From CAVVMA01 sp963830715 (GTDB taxonomy: Bacteria; Desulfobacterota; Binatia; Binatales; Binataceae): a DNA stretch of 64,000 bases. The stretch covers positions 310,001-374,000 of the forward strand of contig CAWHNS010000024.1 in the NCBI GenBank assembly GCA_963830715.1, in the 5' to 3' direction. Made by a program: the position numbers and the translations under genes. The notes under the pieces are model-generated. The model did no database searches. It was not told the origin of the DNA and worked only from the letters and a program-made list of their open reading frames with translations. Positions 61,671 to 64,000 of the stretch are shown here, one piece after another; position 1 is the stretch's first letter; each line of letters starts with the position of its first letter.

Positions 61671-63089
61671 GTGAAGCCCTTTCACATCTACAACACGCTC
61701 AGCCGCGCGGTCGAGGAATTCCGCCCGCTGAACCCGCCGATCGTCACTTACTACTCGTGCGGACCGACCGTCTATCTGCCGGTGCATCTTGGCAACATGC
61801 GCGCGTATCTGTTCGTCGATACGCTCCGGCGCGCGCTCGAGTTCAACGGCTATCGCGTGCGCCACGTGATGAACATCACCGACGTCGGACACATGACCTC
61901 CGACGAGGACCGGGGCGAGGACAAGGTCGAGCAGACCGCGCGCGCCCAGGGCAAGAGTCCTCGCGAGGTCGCCGATTTTTACATCGAGATGTTCAAGCGC
62001 GACTGCCGACTCCTGAATATCGAACTGCCGCGCGGCGAGCTGCTGTGTCGGGCGACCGATCACATCGCCGAGATGCAGTCGCTGATCCGGCGCATCGTCG
62101 AGCGCGGCTTCGCCTACGTCGCGCGAAGCGGCGTCTACTTCGATGTCGAAAGGTATCGGGGCGAGAATCGGATGGGCCGGCTTTCGCGGCAGAGCCTCGA
62201 CGAACAGGCCGGTCAGCGCCTGGAACATTCGCCCGACAAGAAAAGCCCGCACGACTTCGCGCTGTGGGTGCTGAACCAGCCCTCGCATCTGATGCAATGG
62301 CCGAGCCCCTGGGGTCCGGGTTATCCCGGATGGCATATCGAATGCTCCGCGATGTCGATGAAGTATCTGGGAGAGTCGATCGACCTCCACACCGGCGGCA
62401 CCGACCATATACCAATCCATCATGAGAACGAGATCGCGCAATCCGAGAGCGCCACAGGCAAGCCGTTCGTTCGCTACTTCGTCCACAACGCATTCCTGGT
62501 CGGAAAGGAGGGCGCGAAGATCAGCAAGAGCGCCGGCAAGTTCCCGCTGCTGAGCGATCTGACCGCGGCCGGAATCGATCCGGCTGCGTTCCGGCTGTTC
62601 TGCTTCGGCGCCAAGTACCGCTCCGAGCTGGTATTCAGCGACGAGACGATTCGCGCTGCACAGAGCAACCTCGAATATCTCCACGAGTTCGCGCGCAATC
62701 TCGATGGCGAGCTGGCCGTGGGCGCTGACAGCCCGTGGGCCGGCGAGTTCGAGGAACGCTTCGGCGAGGCCATCAACGATGACCTCAACACTCCGCGGGC
62801 CCTGGCCGTCGCGCTCGATTTGGTTGCCGAAGCATATCGGCGCGGCGACAAACGGGTCTGGCAGACGCTCAGAAAATTCGACAGCGTGATGGGACTCGAG
62901 CTGGAGGCGAAGCTGGCGCGCGCGCACGCCGCGTTCCCGGCCGAAGTGAGCAGGCTTATCGAGAAGCGCGCGCGGGCTCGCAAGGAGCGCAATTTTCCCT
63001 TTGCCGATGAACTGCGAAAAAAGATCGAGGCCTGCGGTTACGAGGTCAAGGACAGCCGCGACGGATCCACCTACGTCCCGCGCGGATGA
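61671..63089 (+). CDS. cysS: Cysteinyl-tRNA synthetase
   Basis: CysRS attaches cysteine to tRNA-Cys; it is about 472 residues, the usual length. The HIGH-type motif is VHLGNMRAYLFVDTLRR, the zinc-binding SCGPTVY cysteine is in place, and the KMSKS-type motif is KISKSAGKFPLL. The anticodon-binding helical end (RARKERNFPFADELRKKIEACGYEVKDSRDGS) is typical. It starts at GTG 61671. It lies 107 bases after the LeuA-like gene, with a hairpin between, so it may have its own promoter. Confidence 0.95.
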   Translation: MKPFHIYNTLSRAVEEFRPLNPPIVTYYSCGPTVYLPVHLGNMRAYLFVDTLRRALEFNGYRVRHVMNITDVGHMTSDEDRGEDKVEQTARAQGKSPREVADFYIEMFKRDCRLLNIELPRGELLCRATDHIAEMQSLIRRIVERGFAYVARSGVYFDVERYRGENRMGRLSRQSLDEQAGQRLEHSPDKKSPHDFALWVLNQPSHLMQWPSPWGPGYPGWHIECSAMSMKYLGESIDLHTGGTDHIPIHHENEIAQSESATGKPFVRYFVHNAFLVGKEGAKISKSAGKFPLLSDLTAAGIDPAAFRLFCFGAKYRSELVFSDETIRAAQSNLEYLHEFARNLDGELAVGADSPWAGEFEERFGEAINDDLNTPRALAVALDLVAEAYRRGDKRVWQTLRKFDSVMGLELEAKLARAHAAFPAEVSRLIEKRARARKERNFPFADELRKKIEACGYEVKDSRDGSTYVPRG

Positions 63090-63110
63090 GATGGGGGCGC
63101 CTTGCGCGCC

Positions 63111-63140
63111 TCGAGAACGGCCGAGAACGGCCGAGAACGG
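63111..63140. repeat. Three-copy 10-bp tandem repeat
   Basis: Three consecutive copies of the unit (T/C)CGAGAACGG at 63111-63120, 63121-63130 and 63131-63140, starting about 20 bases after the cysS stop. It lies in the 126-base space before the CbbQ-like gene. The copies are identical apart from the first base. Confidence 0.8.
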
Positions 63141-63215
63141 CTTGAAGACGATGCCGCAGGCTCTTAGAATCCGCGTGACCGGGCGGGTAGCGTCGCGCGA
63201 GAGGTGAGCGATTCG

Positions 63216-64000
63216 ATGAAGCTCAAGAAATTCGACAGCCGGCTCCAGGGCGGCCACGAGGGCCCTGAAGTCCAGCATCTGAATCCGGCCGACGCGCCCT
63301 TTTACCTGCCGATCAGCGACGAGGTCGAGATCTTCTCCGCGGCCTATAAGGCGCGGCTGCCGGTCCTGTTGAAGGGACCGACCGGATGCGGCAAGACGCG
63401 CTTCGTGGAGCACATGGCCCATCAGCTTTCGGTGCTGGCCGACGGCCCGCACGAGCTGATCACGGTCGCGTGTCACGAAGATTTGACCGGCAGCGATCTG
63501 GTCGGGCGCTTCCTGATCCAGGCCGACGAGACGGTGTGGGTCGATGGTCCGCTGACCCAGGCCGTGCGCCGCGGCGCGATCTGCTACCTCGATGAAGTCG
63601 TCGAGGCGCGCAAGGACACCACCGTTCTAATCCATCCGCTCTCGGACCATCGCCGAATCCTGCCGGTGGAGAAGCGCGGCGAGATCCTGCAGGCGCATTC
63701 CGGCTTTCTGCTGGTGATTTCCTACAATCCGGGCTACCAGAGCATCCAGAAAAACCTGAAGCATTCCACCCGGCAGCGCTTCGTGACGATCGAGTTCAAC
63801 TATCCGCCGGCGGACAAGGAGCGCGAGATTATCGAGCACGAAGCAGGCGCCGACAGCGAGCTCGCGACGCGGCTGGCGCAACTCGGCGAGAAGGTGCGCA
63901 ACCTCAAGGCCTCGGGGCTGGAGGAGGGCGTCTCTACCAGGCTTCTCATTTACGCCGGCGAGCTGATAGGCCAGGGAATCTCGCCGCGGCGCGCGGCCAC
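63216..64000 (+). CDS. CbbQ/NirQ/GvpN-type AAA+ ATPase (partial)
   Basis: The N-terminal 261 residues of a MoxR-class AAA+ ATPase of the CbbQ/NirQ/NorQ type. Walker A is LLKGPTGCGKTRFVEHMA, sensor-type HEDLTGSDLVGRFL follows, Walker B is ICYLDEVVEARKD, and NPGYQSIQKNLKHSTRQRFVTIEF holds sensor 1 and the arginine finger. The ATG at 63216 has a GAGGTGA upstream. Partners in known systems are VWA proteins (CbbO/NorD) encoded next; the window ends before that. It is a different branch from the ChlI-like ATPase at 7460-8869. Confidence 0.88.
   Translation, partial: MKLKKFDSRLQGGHEGPEVQHLNPADAPFYLPISDEVEIFSAAYKARLPVLLKGPTGCGKTRFVEHMAHQLSVLADGPHELITVACHEDLTGSDLVGRFLIQADETVWVDGPLTQAVRRGAICYLDEVVEARKDTTVLIHPLSDHRRILPVEKRGEILQAHSGFLLVISYNPGYQSIQKNLKHSTRQRFVTIEFNYPPADKEREIIEHEAGADSELATRLAQLGEKVRNLKASGLEEGVSTRLLIYAGELIGQGISPRRAA

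Noticed and set aside
61488..63476. 662-aa minus-strand ORF
   Set aside because: It is antisense to cysS and the start of the CbbQ-like gene.
1..64000. CRISPR array, tRNA, rRNA, insertion sequence or prophage
   Set aside because: No regularly spaced repeats, no tRNA-like cloverleaf with a T-arm, no transposase or integrase and no phage structural gene were seen on either strand.

Overview
The window is GC-rich bacterial chromosome, densely packed with short operons. No rRNA, tRNA, CRISPR array, transposase, integrase or phage structural gene is visible. The core cluster mutL-miaA-accA-pheA-hisC-tyrA-cmk-rpsA-ihfB has the gene order seen in Desulfobacterota/deltaproteobacterial relatives. The accessory genes (LLM-class flavin oxidoreductase, deazaflavin/F420-type enzymes, amidohydrolase plus 'cyclase' pairs, FAH hydrolase) are of the kind common in uncultured soil lineages such as Candidatus Binatota. 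The assignment to a Binatota-like or Desulfobacterota-related MAG is an inference from gene content and order only.

Layout. 1-4.9 kb: a partial DUF255 thioredoxin-domain protein (minus), then CAP-domain, lipoprotein, MBL-fold and DUF2461 genes (plus). 5.0-19.3 kb: one long minus-strand run reading mutL, miaA, accA, pheA, hisC, tyrA, cmk, rpsA, ihfB, a HIT protein, a ChlI-like AAA ATPase, its VWA partner and a Dam-type adenine methylase. 19.4-22.2 kb: exported proteins of unknown function, rpmB and a TRL-type lipoprotein (plus). 22.3-26.2 kb: a three-gene signalling cassette (CHASE3-PAS histidine kinase, Rcp-type response regulator, receiver-GAF hybrid kinase). 26.4-31.6 kb: a complete RND efflux operon. 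31.7-35.9 kb: a PPOX/F420-type enzyme, two VOC proteins, an FAH hydrolase, a Ddn-like protein and a zinc alcohol dehydrogenase. 36-37.2 kb: a palindromic repeat, a small P-loop kinase and two tiny HTH proteins with an operator-like palindrome in their promoter. 37.4-43.3 kb: TPR, DUF971, GH88/105, acetoacetate decarboxylase-like, ClC channel and response regulator genes. 43.4-53.8 kb: a catabolic-looking region (class III aminotransferase, amidase, methyltransferase, TetR, LLM oxidoreductase, DUF4242-cyclase fusion, BBE-type flavoenzyme, amidohydrolase, cyclase). 53.8-59.1 kb: mscL, lutA-lutC-lutB, a SirB1-like protein and queG (minus). 59.2-64 kb: an IscA/ErpA-type protein, an unknown protein, fabG, a free-standing LeuA-type regulatory domain, cysS and the start of a CbbQ/NirQ AAA ATPase (plus).

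At least 25 single-base frame breaks interrupt 19 otherwise well-conserved genes, including housekeeping genes such as tyrA, hisC, ihfB and queG. In each case the downstream frame restores the family sequence, so these are read as sequencing or assembly indels, not pseudogenes. The genes concerned are given here as single features spanning both frames.

The most interesting local signals are: a perfect 16-bp palindrome filling the spacer of a sigma70-like promoter ahead of tetR; a similar promoter-embedded palindrome ahead of a YdaS-like HTH gene; an AAA/VWA pair with a degenerate Walker B; a DUF4242-nucleotide cyclase fusion; a LeuA regulatory domain without its catalytic domain; and a gene-free, hairpin-rich stretch upstream of the ClC gene.
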